A stretch of DNA of 8,040 nucleotides from JBEKCP01 sp050014815 (GTDB lineage Bacteria; Planctomycetota; Planctomycetia; Pirellulales; Thermoguttaceae): positions 1 through 8,040 of the forward strand of contig JBEKCP010000263.1 of NCBI GenBank assembly GCA_050014815.1. The letters are read 5' to 3'. A program made the position numbers and the translations under genes. The notes under the pieces are model-generated. The model made no database searches. It was not told where the DNA came from and worked only from the letters and a program-made list of their open reading frames with translations. Position 1 is the stretch's first letter, and every line of letters begins with the position of its first letter. Positions 1 through 7,759 of the stretch are shown here, one piece after another.

Positions 1-2
1 TG

Positions 3-1694
3 GATCAGGTGGCCGAAACGCCCACCACGAAGTTTTCGATCAGACGCGGTCCGGCTACGAACGTGCTCTGGGGACGCGGGTTGCCGGTCCGGGGCGTGCA
101 ACAGGGCAATCCCTTCGACCCGGTGCTGCCGGTGAGACTGACGATGCCGCGCAACGGCGTCGGCAGCGGGCAGACGGTGCTGTCCGACCTCGACGGCTTG
201 CGGAATGTGGCGGCCACGCTCGACGACCTGAAAGGTCCGTCCGGGGCGGTGATACCCGCGGCCACCGTACAGGTCCGTTACGCAGTGCAGCAGCAAGTCG
301 TTCACTACTGCAATGCGCTGATGGACAGGCCTCCCGAGGACGCCAAGACCGTGCCGGTGTGGCTGGTGGTTCGCGTGGCAAAGGACCAGGCGCCGGGGTG
401 GTACGTTTCCACGCTGAACCTGCAAGCCAACGGCAAGAAGTTCTCGGTTCCGGTGCAGGTCTTGGTGACGGGGTACACGCTGCCGGAGCCCAAGGATTTC
501 ACGTCCGACCTGGACTTGTATGGCAAGTACTGCGCGCCGCCCAAGGCGGTGTGCCTGCACATCTGGGATCATCAATGCGTGAAGCGGGCCGCGGCCACCC
601 ACGAGAGTGATGCGGTTCCCAGCCGCGAGTTCAAACCGCGACTGCCTTTGATGGTGGCCTTGTGGGACCCCAAGACGAACGTGGTCACGGATGTGGAGGC
701 CCCGCAGATCGAGGATGAGGGGAGCGAAGCGTTCTACAAGCCGTTGATCGACGGCGTGAAGGCCGTTGTGCTGCGGCGCGGCTGGCCGGAGCGGTGCATC
801 CTGTTGGCCCAGGGCTTTGACAACCGGCCCAGCCTGGAGGCCGGGAGACGGATGAAGCAGTGGGCGCCCTATGCCCGCTGGTACTTGCTCTCCCGCTTTG
901 CCTCCGATCCCGGAAGTATTCACACCAGAAATGCCACAAAGAAGGCCGTGGCTGCCGGCGACACGTCCGCCGCGCAAGGGGGCGAATTGCTGAAGGCCGG
1001 CAAACTGATCGCGATCCCCGGATTGGAAGTCGGGGTGAAGGAACATCCGTGGTCGGGGCCGCGGTGGGGATCGTGGGACTGCGGGATGAGGGCGATCGAG
1101 TTTGAGGCATGGATGGCCCGGCCTGCCGAGTTCATCGACATCGGGACGGCCCGCTGGCTCTGGCAGTTCTACTCCCCGCCGCTGACATACCGCACCTTGC
1201 CCACGCTGTGGGGCAACCTCGGGCGCATCGGCCTGGACTTCTGGTTCTGGAATACGGATGCAAAACCAGGCTTCCCCCATCGCATCTTCAAGGGAAACCC
1301 GGAGTTCGGCTTCACCAGCGGACGGTCGGCGGTCATTCTCGGTTATGCGTCGGGAGCGGCCGTACAGGCGCGTCGAACCGGGCGGACGGAGTGGCGGAAG
1401 TTCGCCTGGCGCCAGTTGGACTGGGTCCTGGGCGCGAATCCCGACGGTTTCTGCGCTCGCATCATCAACGCGCCGCGCAAAGGCGAGAAGAACCATCCGG
1501 GAATGAGCATCCCGGCGGCGGTCGGGGTGCCTAACGGTGTCTTGGGCGATGCGGCCGACCAGCCGCACATCTCCCGCACTTGGCCGTCCACCGAGCAATG
1601 GTTGCCGAACTCCGCGAACCTGCTGACGGCGATACTCGAACTGGTTCACCCGGCGCAGTCCTTACCGGCGGGCGGGGAGGGAAAAAGGCCATAG
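3..1694 (+). CDS. Glycoside hydrolase-like protein (GH123/DUF6067-like, with six-hairpin-like C-terminus), 5'-truncated
   Basis: The frame is open to the left edge, so this is the last 563 residues of a longer protein; the GTG at 9 lies inside a domain and is not a convincing start. Residues about 20-155 look like the beta-sandwich that precedes GH123/DUF6067-type catalytic domains, ending in a PGWY...L...VPVQVLV strand pattern and an LPEPKDF linker. Residues about 180-415 resemble parts of the barrel: AVCLHIWDH, DPKTNVVTD, FYKPLIDGV, RGWPERC and NLGRIGLDFW. From about residue 447 the sequence instead resembles the C-terminus of GH9-type six-hairpin glycosidases: QLDWVLGANPDGF, IPAAVGVPNGVLGD and EQWLPNSANLL. 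The likely role is hydrolysis of an extracellular glycan, but the substrate is unknown and activity is doubtful because the barrel seems shortened near residue 170. It lies 69 bp upstream of the first beta-propeller gene, on the same strand. The family call is from memory of motifs; confidence is moderate. Confidence 0.6.
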   Translation, partial: DQVAETPTTKFSIRRGPATNVLWGRGLPVRGVQQGNPFDPVLPVRLTMPRNGVGSGQTVLSDLDGLRNVAATLDDLKGPSGAVIPAATVQVRYAVQQQVVHYCNALMDRPPEDAKTVPVWLVVRVAKDQAPGWYVSTLNLQANGKKFSVPVQVLVTGYTLPEPKDFTSDLDLYGKYCAPPKAVCLHIWDHQCVKRAAATHESDAVPSREFKPRLPLMVALWDPKTNVVTDVEAPQIEDEGSEAFYKPLIDGVKAVVLRRGWPERCILLAQGFDNRPSLEAGRRMKQWAPYARWYLLSRFASDPGSIHTRNATKKAVAAGDTSAAQGGELLKAGKLIAIPGLEVGVKEHPWSGPRWGSWDCGMRAIEFEAWMARPAEFIDIGTARWLWQFYSPPLTYRTLPTLWGNLGRIGLDFWFWNTDAKPGFPHRIFKGNPEFGFTSGRSAVILGYASGAAVQARRTGRTEWRKFAWRQLDWVLGANPDGFCARIINAPRKGEKNHPGMSIPAAVGVPNGVLGDAADQPHISRTWPSTEQWLPNSANLLTAILELVHPAQSLPAGGEGKRP

Positions 1695-1750
1695 CCACCG
1701 CCACGACGTGTTGCCGGCGATCCGCCATGGAGCCGACGATATCCGAACTG

Positions 1751-1757
1751 AGAGGAG
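1751..1757 (+). promoter_or_regulatory. Ribosome binding site of the first beta-propeller gene
   Basis: AGAGGAG lies 6 bases upstream of the ATG at 1764. It is a strong Shine-Dalgarno match with good spacing and supports that start. The 69-bp gap after the glycoside hydrolase stop shows no convincing terminator hairpin or T-run, which fits cotranscription. Confidence 0.8.
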
Positions 1758-1763
1758 ACGACG

Positions 1764-4694
1764 ATGAAACCAACCGCGTTGAGAAGATGCCCGTTGTGGA
1801 TCTGCGCTCTGGTTCTGGGCGAATTCGCCGGCGCGAACGGCGCGGAGGCGCCGTTCGCCTCGGACCCCGCGGCGGGCGTCATCCTGCACGTCGCGGCCGC
1901 GGGAACCCCCGTCGTCGAACCGATGGGGCTGGCCGCCAACGGGCAACGACTGGTGATGACGCTGGCGACATCGGTGAAACAACGTGACGCGATGCGGAAA
2001 CAAGTCAACGCCGCCGGTCTGGCCGGCCTGGTCACGGTGGTCGAACAGTCGTCGCTTGAACGTCTGTCGCTGGCATCGTGGTTCGTCAACCAGGCGATCG
2101 TTGAGGACTGGCCGGGCGCGCAGGGACGAGGTTTGAAGTGGAAGGAATTACTGCGCGTGGCCGCACCCGGAGGCGCGGTGCTTGTGAAGGATCTGACGAT
2201 GGCCGAGGCGACGGCCCAGATCAAGGCCGACGACTCCGCCGACCGCGTGCAACGCATGGAACGGGTGGATGGATGGTTGCGGATCGAGGCGGCGATGCCG
2301 GCCGGCATGAGCGAATGGTCGCACACCCGCTACGCCGACGCCGGCAACCGGGAGATCTCGGTCGACCGCCTCTGTCCGCGTCGGAACGCGCACGTGAACT
2401 ACCACGACTACTTCACTTGGGAGGACGACGGGCCCGGCAGCCTGGAGGCCGCCCGCGAACCGATCTGGGTGCGCTGGCTCGACGGAATCAACCACCCGGG
2501 AAGCAACAGCAACACACGCGCCATGCTGGCCGCCGACGGGGTGATGATCAGCGTGTCCGCCAGCGAGTCCGTGGCCCGGGTGCGCGATGGGGCCCTGTTC
2601 AATCGGGGGTTCGCGATGACCTGTCGCGACGCCTTCAACGGCGCCCTGCGTTGGGGCCGATTCGACGCCGGCAAGCACCTGGCCATCGGCGGCGGACGAT
2701 TATTCTCCTTGAATGGAAATTCCGTGACCGCGATTGATCTCAACACGGGCGCCAACCTCTTCGAGGCCGCGTTGGCGGAGAGACTGCCGATCCACGAGAT
2801 GCGGGCCACCCGCGACGCGTTGGTGGTGGCTTACGGCAAGGGCGAGGTCTGGGGGGTCGCGGCTTTCGCCACCGCCACCGGCAAACCATGCTGGCGCGCG
2901 CCGGTCCATTGGACGCAGGTGCTGGTCGCCGATAACCACGTCATCGTCTCCTGCACCGACGCGTTGGTCGTCCCGGCGAAACCCCATGCGCCACGTTTGT
3001 CGGTGCCGCCATCCGCAGTGGTCGCTTTCGACCTCGCCACCGGCGCCCAACGCTGGCGGTTGTCTTGCGCGGAGTTGCCGGCCGTGGAGTCGCGCCGCCT
3101 GCACTGTGCGGCCGAAGGAGTGGTGGTGCTGTGGACGGACAAAGAGCTGGAAATCCTCGACCTGAGAACCGGTAAACCGCGTTTTCGGACAGCGGTTGAA
3201 TTGGCGCTGAAAGGTCCTGCGTACAATCGTCCGCTCGGACCATCGGTCAAGGACGCCTGGCCGCTGGCCCGGGGCGACGCCCAACGCAGTGCCGCCGCGA
3301 GTGTCCAGATTGCCGCCGAGTTGAAACCACGCTGGTCCGCACGCCCACAAGGCGTTGGCGACAATGCGACTTTTACCCGGCGCTATGTCTGGCGGTCGAA
3401 CTATCTGTACAGCACCACCGTCACACCGCCGGTGGTCGCGGCGAACCGGGTGGTCTACGCCTTGCCGATGGAGCATTGCATTGTAGCGCTGGATGCTGGA
3501 ACCGGCCGCGAAGCCTGGCGGTTCGAGGCCGATGGACCCGTCGATTCAGCACCGGCACTGGTCCAGGGGCGTGCCGTGTTCGGCTGCCGGGATGGCGCCG
3601 TGTACTGCCTGGATCTGACCGACGGCGCCCTCTGCTGGCGTCGCGGACTCTCGCCGGTGAGCCAACGCGTTAACGTCTACGGCCAGTTGGAGAACCGTTA
3701 TCCGGTTGTCGGCGCCGTCCTGCCCGACAACGACGGTCAGGTTCTGGCCACGGCGGGGTTCAATGGCCAACAACGCGTCATCGTGGCGCGCCTGCATGTC
3801 GGAACCGGCGAAGTGTCCGAGTTCCGCCTGTTGCCGCGCGGCAGTTATCCCAACGACATGTTGGTGGCGGATGCCGACGGAAATGTCTGGCTGAACTACC
3901 AGCCGATTTCGCCAACGACGAATTGTCCGGCGACCTCGCGACTGGGATTGGATAATTTTACGCGCGGTCATACCCTTGGCAGGTCCACAAGGGACCCCAA
4001 GTTGTTGGCGAACCTGCCGGCGATCGTGCGTTATGTCCCGTGCTATCTGTTGTCCGCAGACAGCGAACTGATTGCCACCGCCCGCACCACCTCACCGTTG
4101 AGTGAGATGCGTTTCGGCTTGGGGCAGATGCGTTACGGCGCCGGACGCATCGCCCACACGGAGATGGTGTACCGGGGGTATCCGGCCATCCTGTGGACTT
4201 GGGATGCCGAACAGATGGTTGGCTTGCAGATGAAGTTCTTTGCACAAACCGGAAACGATTATCCGTGGGGCGTCGCCAAGGAGTTGAAGAAGGACTGGCC
4301 GGTGGCCAAACCGGGCGCGCTGTTTGCCGTGTCGCGCGGCAAACTCGACGGCGGTTCGATCAAGGAATCGTTGCTTTGGCAGGCGGACCTCGGCGAAGTC
4401 TGGGCCCTGGCAAAGGCCGGTGACAAAGTGGTCTCTGCCGGCCCGGTATACATCGAGGCACCGCCACCTCCACCGACCCCCCAAGGCGCCACGGTCTTCG
4501 GCGGCGCCCCGGACAAACCGATCCAGGCCGACCCCTTGCAGACGAAGGGCCGTCTGTACCTGCTGTCCGGAACCGACGGCCGACGGTTGGCCACATTGGA
4601 TCTCCCGGCCACACCGGTTCAGGACGGCGTGGCGATCGCGGGCGGCAAGGTCTACCTTACCTGCGTGGATGGAAGCGTAGTCTGCCTTGAGTAA
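1764..4694 (+). CDS. Secreted pseudo-methyltransferase / PQQ-like beta-propeller fusion protein
   Basis: This 976-residue protein begins with a probable Sec signal peptide: basic start, hydrophobic core at residues 10-19, and likely cleavage around residues 24-29. It has no lipobox. Residues about 38-145 resemble a class I methyltransferase fold: a first strand GVILHV, a second strand after NGQRLV, and the late loop VAAPGGAVLV. The glycine-rich SAM loop is replaced by HVAAAGTP, so methyl transfer is unlikely. A family-typical linker MSEWSH follows near residue 182. The rest is a PQQ/quinoprotein-like beta-propeller with repeats such as AFDLATGAQRW (about 420), LDLRTG (about 464), ALDAGTGREAW and AVYCLDLTDGALCW (about 573-627), ending in a last blade GKVYLTCVDGSVVCLE. 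A DAWPLARGDAQRS motif near 497 corresponds to the DWPMYR element of the next gene. It has no obvious PQQ-dehydrogenase active site, so it is more likely a structural or ligand-binding propeller. A proline-rich loop (APPPPPTPQ) lies near residue 900. Architecture is confident; function is unknown. Confidence 0.85.
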   Translation: MKPTALRRCPLWICALVLGEFAGANGAEAPFASDPAAGVILHVAAAGTPVVEPMGLAANGQRLVMTLATSVKQRDAMRKQVNAAGLAGLVTVVEQSSLERLSLASWFVNQAIVEDWPGAQGRGLKWKELLRVAAPGGAVLVKDLTMAEATAQIKADDSADRVQRMERVDGWLRIEAAMPAGMSEWSHTRYADAGNREISVDRLCPRRNAHVNYHDYFTWEDDGPGSLEAAREPIWVRWLDGINHPGSNSNTRAMLAADGVMISVSASESVARVRDGALFNRGFAMTCRDAFNGALRWGRFDAGKHLAIGGGRLFSLNGNSVTAIDLNTGANLFEAALAERLPIHEMRATRDALVVAYGKGEVWGVAAFATATGKPCWRAPVHWTQVLVADNHVIVSCTDALVVPAKPHAPRLSVPPSAVVAFDLATGAQRWRLSCAELPAVESRRLHCAAEGVVVLWTDKELEILDLRTGKPRFRTAVELALKGPAYNRPLGPSVKDAWPLARGDAQRSAAASVQIAAELKPRWSARPQGVGDNATFTRRYVWRSNYLYSTTVTPPVVAANRVVYALPMEHCIVALDAGTGREAWRFEADGPVDSAPALVQGRAVFGCRDGAVYCLDLTDGALCWRRGLSPVSQRVNVYGQLENRYPVVGAVLPDNDGQVLATAGFNGQQRVIVARLHVGTGEVSEFRLLPRGSYPNDMLVADADGNVWLNYQPISPTTNCPATSRLGLDNFTRGHTLGRSTRDPKLLANLPAIVRYVPCYLLSADSELIATARTTSPLSEMRFGLGQMRYGAGRIAHTEMVYRGYPAILWTWDAEQMVGLQMKFFAQTGNDYPWGVAKELKKDWPVAKPGALFAVSRGKLDGGSIKESLLWQADLGEVWALAKAGDKVVSAGPVYIEAPPPPPTPQGATVFGGAPDKPIQADPLQTKGRLYLLSGTDGRRLATLDLPATPVQDGVAIAGGKVYLTCVDGSVVCLE

Positions 4695-4710
4695 CCCTAC
4701 CGTCTTGAAC

Positions 4711-4722
4711 GGAGAATGGAAG
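4711..4722 (+). promoter_or_regulatory. Ribosome binding region deciding the start of the second beta-propeller gene
   Basis: The purine-rich stretch GGAGAATGGAAG precedes the ATG at 4726. GGAG (4711-4714) is 11 bases away, somewhat long, while GGAAG (4718-4722) is only 3 away. It favours ATG 4726 over the in-frame TTG at 4687, which has no comparable site and would put 13 extra residues before the signal peptide. Confidence 0.6.
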
Positions 4723-4725
4723 AAT

Positions 4726-7725
4726 ATGAGCGAGCACCGAGACAAGAATGGATGGCTGCGGTCGTGGTTGTGGTGGCTGGCCGGATTGCTGGCGACCTCG
4801 CACGCATGGGCGGAAGAGATGCCCGCCGCAGGACAGGTGCTCGAGGAGACCGGCGTGTCGGCGGGATTGGCGGTGGTCGTCGGCACGACGGACGGCGCGC
4901 TCGAAGTGGAGTTGGCCGCCGCAGGGCGCCTCGTCGTGCAGGGGCTGGCCTTCGACGAGGCCTCGCTGGCCAAGGGCCGGCAATCGCTGCTGGCCGCCGA
5001 CAGCCTGGCGAGCGTCGTTGCCGCCGAACCGGGTGCGAGTCTGCCTTATCCCGACCGGATCGCCAATCTGTTGGTCTGCGACGCCGATCGCCCGGCAGAC
5101 AACGCGCCGTCGCGAGATGAACTGCTGCGCGTCGTCGCGCCTGGCGGCGCGCTCTACCTGCGCAGCGGCGGCAAGTGGGAAGTCGTTCGCCCGCAGCGAC
5201 CTGCCGGCATGGTCGAGTGGCCCAGCTTCGACGGCGGCAAAGGCACGCCGCATAGCTCCGCCGATCGAACGATCGTCTTGCCGCTAATGGTTCGGTGGAT
5301 CGACGGGCCGCTTCTGGGCCAGACTCCGGCCCAGGTCGATATCTATGCCACGGTCTCCGCGGGCGGGCGGCTTTTCCAGGTCACGAACATCGACGACGCC
5401 AACGTCCACCTTCCTTGGCAGCGCCGTCCGCTGTGGCTGGTGGCGCGCGATGCCTACAACGGCACGCGATTGTGGCGCAAGCCCTACCCGCTCGGGAGCA
5501 GCGTCTGGACCGGACGTCAGAAGAGCGGCGGCCCAACCGGCGGGCTGGTGGCGGCCGCTGCCGACCGAGTGTTTGTCTGGGGCGGCGACGACTCCCTGTT
5601 GGCGCTCGATGCCGCTACGGGCGAAGAGAAACGGCGCATCGCGCTCGGCTCCCCGCGCCGCAAGCCGGGCACCCTGCGAGTTCAGGGCGGGCGATTGCTC
5701 GCTCAGGTGCAGGAGGGCTGGGCAGCTTTCAACCTCGACGGTTCGCCTGCGTGGCGGGCAACGGCCAACGACAAGTGGACCGGCTTCGGCAACACGATGG
5801 CGACCCATCTGGCCAACGATGAACTGCTGGTCCTGCAGGAACCGGAACGGGTGCGGGCCATCGACATCGCGACCGGCAAAGATCGCTGGACGGCGCCCTT
5901 GCCCGGAAAATACGGACTTCAAATGGTCCTGCCCGAGGTCGTGGTGTACCGCGCGGCGGGCGTACTTCAAGCCCTTTCCAGCGCCGATGGCAAGCCGGCA
6001 TGGTCGCTTGCCATGAAGGGCGTGACATTGCCTGGCAGCCCCGATGCCTATGCCTGGAACGGCGGCGTGGCCGTGGGAGGGAAGCGTCTCGACCCGCTCA
6101 CCGGCAAGGAGAGCGGCACGGCGCCGACGGCGAACCAGGATCGTTGTACTCCGCCGTTGTTCCTGCCCACTTTCGGCATTCGCGGCCACGGCAGCCAGTT
6201 GTCGTGCGACGATCCGAAGACCCGCCTGGCGAACTACGGCGCCTTGCGATTGGCCTGCAACAGCGGCAACGCGGCGGCCAACGGGCTGATCTACGCCGTC
6301 AGTTCGGACTGCCTGTGCAGCGTCACGCATGTGCGCGGAGTATCCGCCCACGGGTCCACCCCGGTCGCCGTCGCCCGCGTCGATCTGGCGGCGGCACGGC
6401 CGGTGGTCGCCGGCGCCGGCAAGCCGGCTCCTGCCGTGACCGGCAACGGCCGCGACTGGCCGATGTACCGGCAAAACCTGCGGCGTTCGGCGGGCCTCGA
6501 CTGCACGCCGGTGCGCAGCCCTCGTCAGGTGTGGAGCGCCAAGGTCAGCGGGCCGTTGCCGGCCGGTCCCGTCGCCGAATCGCGGCTCGCCGGCGGACTG
6601 GGCGACATCCGCGGTTTGACCTGCGCCGGGGGCATCCTGTGTGCGGCCGACGCCGCCCGGCAGCGGGTGATCGTCCTGGACTCGGCAACGGGCCGGCGTC
6701 GCTGGGGCGTGCAACTCGGCGCCGGCATCGATTCCCCGCCGACCATTTCGCAGGGGCGCGTCGTCTTCGGCTCGCACGACGGCTGGGTCTATTGCTGCTC
6801 GGCAAACGACGGCGCGCTGATCTGGCGCTCGCGAGCAGCGCCGGCCGACTCCTTCCTGCCGGCCTACGGTCAACTCGCCTCGCGATGGCCCGTGGTCGGC
6901 GCGGTGACGGTGGACGGCGACGTGGTCTACGCAACGGCCGGCCGGACGACTGCCGTCGATGGCGGTCTGGCGCTGTGCGCCTTTGATCTGGCGACCGGCA
7001 ACCTGCGCTGGGTGACCAAGGTCGCCCGGTGCCCGTTCAACGACGTGCTCATCAGCAACGGCAGAGAGCTGCGACTCAACAACATCCCGGCGACGCCCAA
7101 CCCGAGAGACCGAGGCAAAGGGCCGTTTCCGTCGGATATTCTGCAACCCGCGGTCGAGGGGCTGGTGCGATTCGTCCGTCTCGATCAGGACACGACCCAT
7201 CACGGCTATGCCTGGGCGCCGATGCTCTATGGCGGCATCCGCGGCCGCCTCCTGGCCTGGCACGATGACCGCGTGTTCGGTTTTGCCCGGCACACCTACG
7301 CCTGGGTAAACAATTCGACCTGTGCTCTCAAGGACCCGCTGGCGGTGTTCATGGCCAAGGCCGACACCCAAAACCCGGCGGCGCCGAACTTACCCCAACA
7401 AAGAGGTTTGCCGATCGACTACGGGCCGGCCAATGTCTGGACGCAGAAGATGCCCTCGACCGGGACGCGCGGCGCGGCGTTCATCGTCACGGGCGAAGTG
7501 GCCGTTGCCGCCACCAACGAACCGGCGGACGACCGCTTCACCGGTCGCCTGCAGACCTACAACCTCGCCGACGGCAGTCTGCTTGGTTCGGCCGTTTTGG
7601 ATTCGACCATCTGCCGCGAGGGGCTGATTGCCACCGATGGCCGCCTGTTTGTGGCCTGTACCGACGGTACGGTGCGGTGTTATGGGTCCGGTGACGTGGC
7701 ATTGAAACCGGACGAGGCGAAGTGA
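4726..7725 (+). CDS. Secreted pseudo-methyltransferase / PQQ-like beta-propeller fusion with cysteine module
   Basis: From ATG 4726 the product has 999 residues. A signal peptide is clear: charged first 12 residues, hydrophobic W/L/A core at 14-24, and an AWA cleavage site after residue 29. Residues about 41-145 form a methyltransferase-like Rossmann domain (VVVGTTDGALE, AGRLVVQGLAFDE, LLRVVAPGGALYL). The glycine loop is partly kept, but the acidic residues expected at the ends of strands 1 and 2 are missing. The linker MVEWPSFDG starts at 162. Propeller repeats include VARDAYNGTRLWRK, ALDAATGEEKR (about 295), AIDIATGKDRW (about 380), VLDSATGRRRW (about 651), AFDLATGNLRW (752) and a final blade GRLFVACTDGTVRCYG. 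Between the propeller halves, residues 474-531 hold five cysteines in a pattern resembling a conserved element of planctomycete quinoprotein-like proteins, followed by the classic DWPMYRQN motif at 577. The gene begins 31 bp after its distant paralogue and is followed 34 bp later by a closer one. Exported location is well supported; function is unknown. Confidence 0.87.
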   Translation: MSEHRDKNGWLRSWLWWLAGLLATSHAWAEEMPAAGQVLEETGVSAGLAVVVGTTDGALEVELAAAGRLVVQGLAFDEASLAKGRQSLLAADSLASVVAAEPGASLPYPDRIANLLVCDADRPADNAPSRDELLRVVAPGGALYLRSGGKWEVVRPQRPAGMVEWPSFDGGKGTPHSSADRTIVLPLMVRWIDGPLLGQTPAQVDIYATVSAGGRLFQVTNIDDANVHLPWQRRPLWLVARDAYNGTRLWRKPYPLGSSVWTGRQKSGGPTGGLVAAAADRVFVWGGDDSLLALDAATGEEKRRIALGSPRRKPGTLRVQGGRLLAQVQEGWAAFNLDGSPAWRATANDKWTGFGNTMATHLANDELLVLQEPERVRAIDIATGKDRWTAPLPGKYGLQMVLPEVVVYRAAGVLQALSSADGKPAWSLAMKGVTLPGSPDAYAWNGGVAVGGKRLDPLTGKESGTAPTANQDRCTPPLFLPTFGIRGHGSQLSCDDPKTRLANYGALRLACNSGNAAANGLIYAVSSDCLCSVTHVRGVSAHGSTPVAVARVDLAAARPVVAGAGKPAPAVTGNGRDWPMYRQNLRRSAGLDCTPVRSPRQVWSAKVSGPLPAGPVAESRLAGGLGDIRGLTCAGGILCAADAARQRVIVLDSATGRRRWGVQLGAGIDSPPTISQGRVVFGSHDGWVYCCSANDGALIWRSRAAPADSFLPAYGQLASRWPVVGAVTVDGDVVYATAGRTTAVDGGLALCAFDLATGNLRWVTKVARCPFNDVLISNGRELRLNNIPATPNPRDRGKGPFPSDILQPAVEGLVRFVRLDQDTTHHGYAWAPMLYGGIRGRLLAWHDDRVFGFARHTYAWVNNSTCALKDPLAVFMAKADTQNPAAPNLPQQRGLPIDYGPANVWTQKMPSTGTRGAAFIVTGEVAVAATNEPADDRFTGRLQTYNLADGSLLGSAVLDSTICREGLIATDGRLFVACTDGTVRCYGSGDVALKPDEAK
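4834..4914 (+). repeat. Coding direct repeat, copy 1 (matches 7844-7924)
   Basis: This 81-bp block encodes residues 37-63 of the second propeller protein, covering the first strand and glycine loop of the methyltransferase-like domain. It matches 7844-7924 at 74 of 81 positions by hand alignment. Five of the seven differences are synonymous, and 25 of 27 residues are identical. Identity falls off sharply on both sides. Confidence 0.85.
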
Positions 7726-7747
7726 GGAGTCGCAAAGAAACATTCCC

Positions 7748-7753
7748 AAGGAG
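7748..7753 (+). promoter_or_regulatory. Ribosome binding site of the third beta-propeller-family gene
   Basis: AAGGAG is placed 6 bases before the ATG at 7760, a near-ideal Shine-Dalgarno. It fixes the start of the truncated gene at the right edge. Confidence 0.85.
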
Positions 7754-7759
7754 ATCCCC

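Noticed and set aside
9..11. GTG as the true start of the glycoside hydrolase
   Set aside because: The frame is open to the window edge, there is no room to see a ribosome binding site, and no signal peptide follows. The sequence begins inside a domain.
1695..1763. Possible terminator in the gap after the glycoside hydrolase gene
   Set aside because: Only a 4-bp CGGC/GCCG pairing was found, with no following T-run, which is too weak in GC-rich DNA.
4687..4725. Upstream TTG start for the second propeller gene, overlapping the preceding stop
   Set aside because: It has no Shine-Dalgarno, and it adds 13 residues before a signal peptide that starts properly at ATG 4726, which has a purine-rich stretch before it.
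6793..6798. Adjacent cysteines (residues 690-691), reminiscent of the vicinal disulfide of PQQ methanol dehydrogenases
   Set aside because: They sit in an ordinary blade repeat (GWVYCCSANDG) whose counterpart in the preceding gene reads GAVYCLDLTDG. Nothing else suggests a PQQ dehydrogenase active site.
6000..6986. A 328-codon plus-strand frame overlapping the second propeller gene
   Set aside because: It is an arginine-rich shadow frame within a well-supported gene, with no ribosome binding site or recognisable motif.
5284..7371. A 695-codon open frame on the minus strand opposite the second propeller gene
   Set aside because: Its length follows from high GC and codon bias of the plus-strand gene. 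Its product is Arg/Gly/His-rich with no recognisable domain, while the plus strand has clear propeller motifs and a signal peptide.
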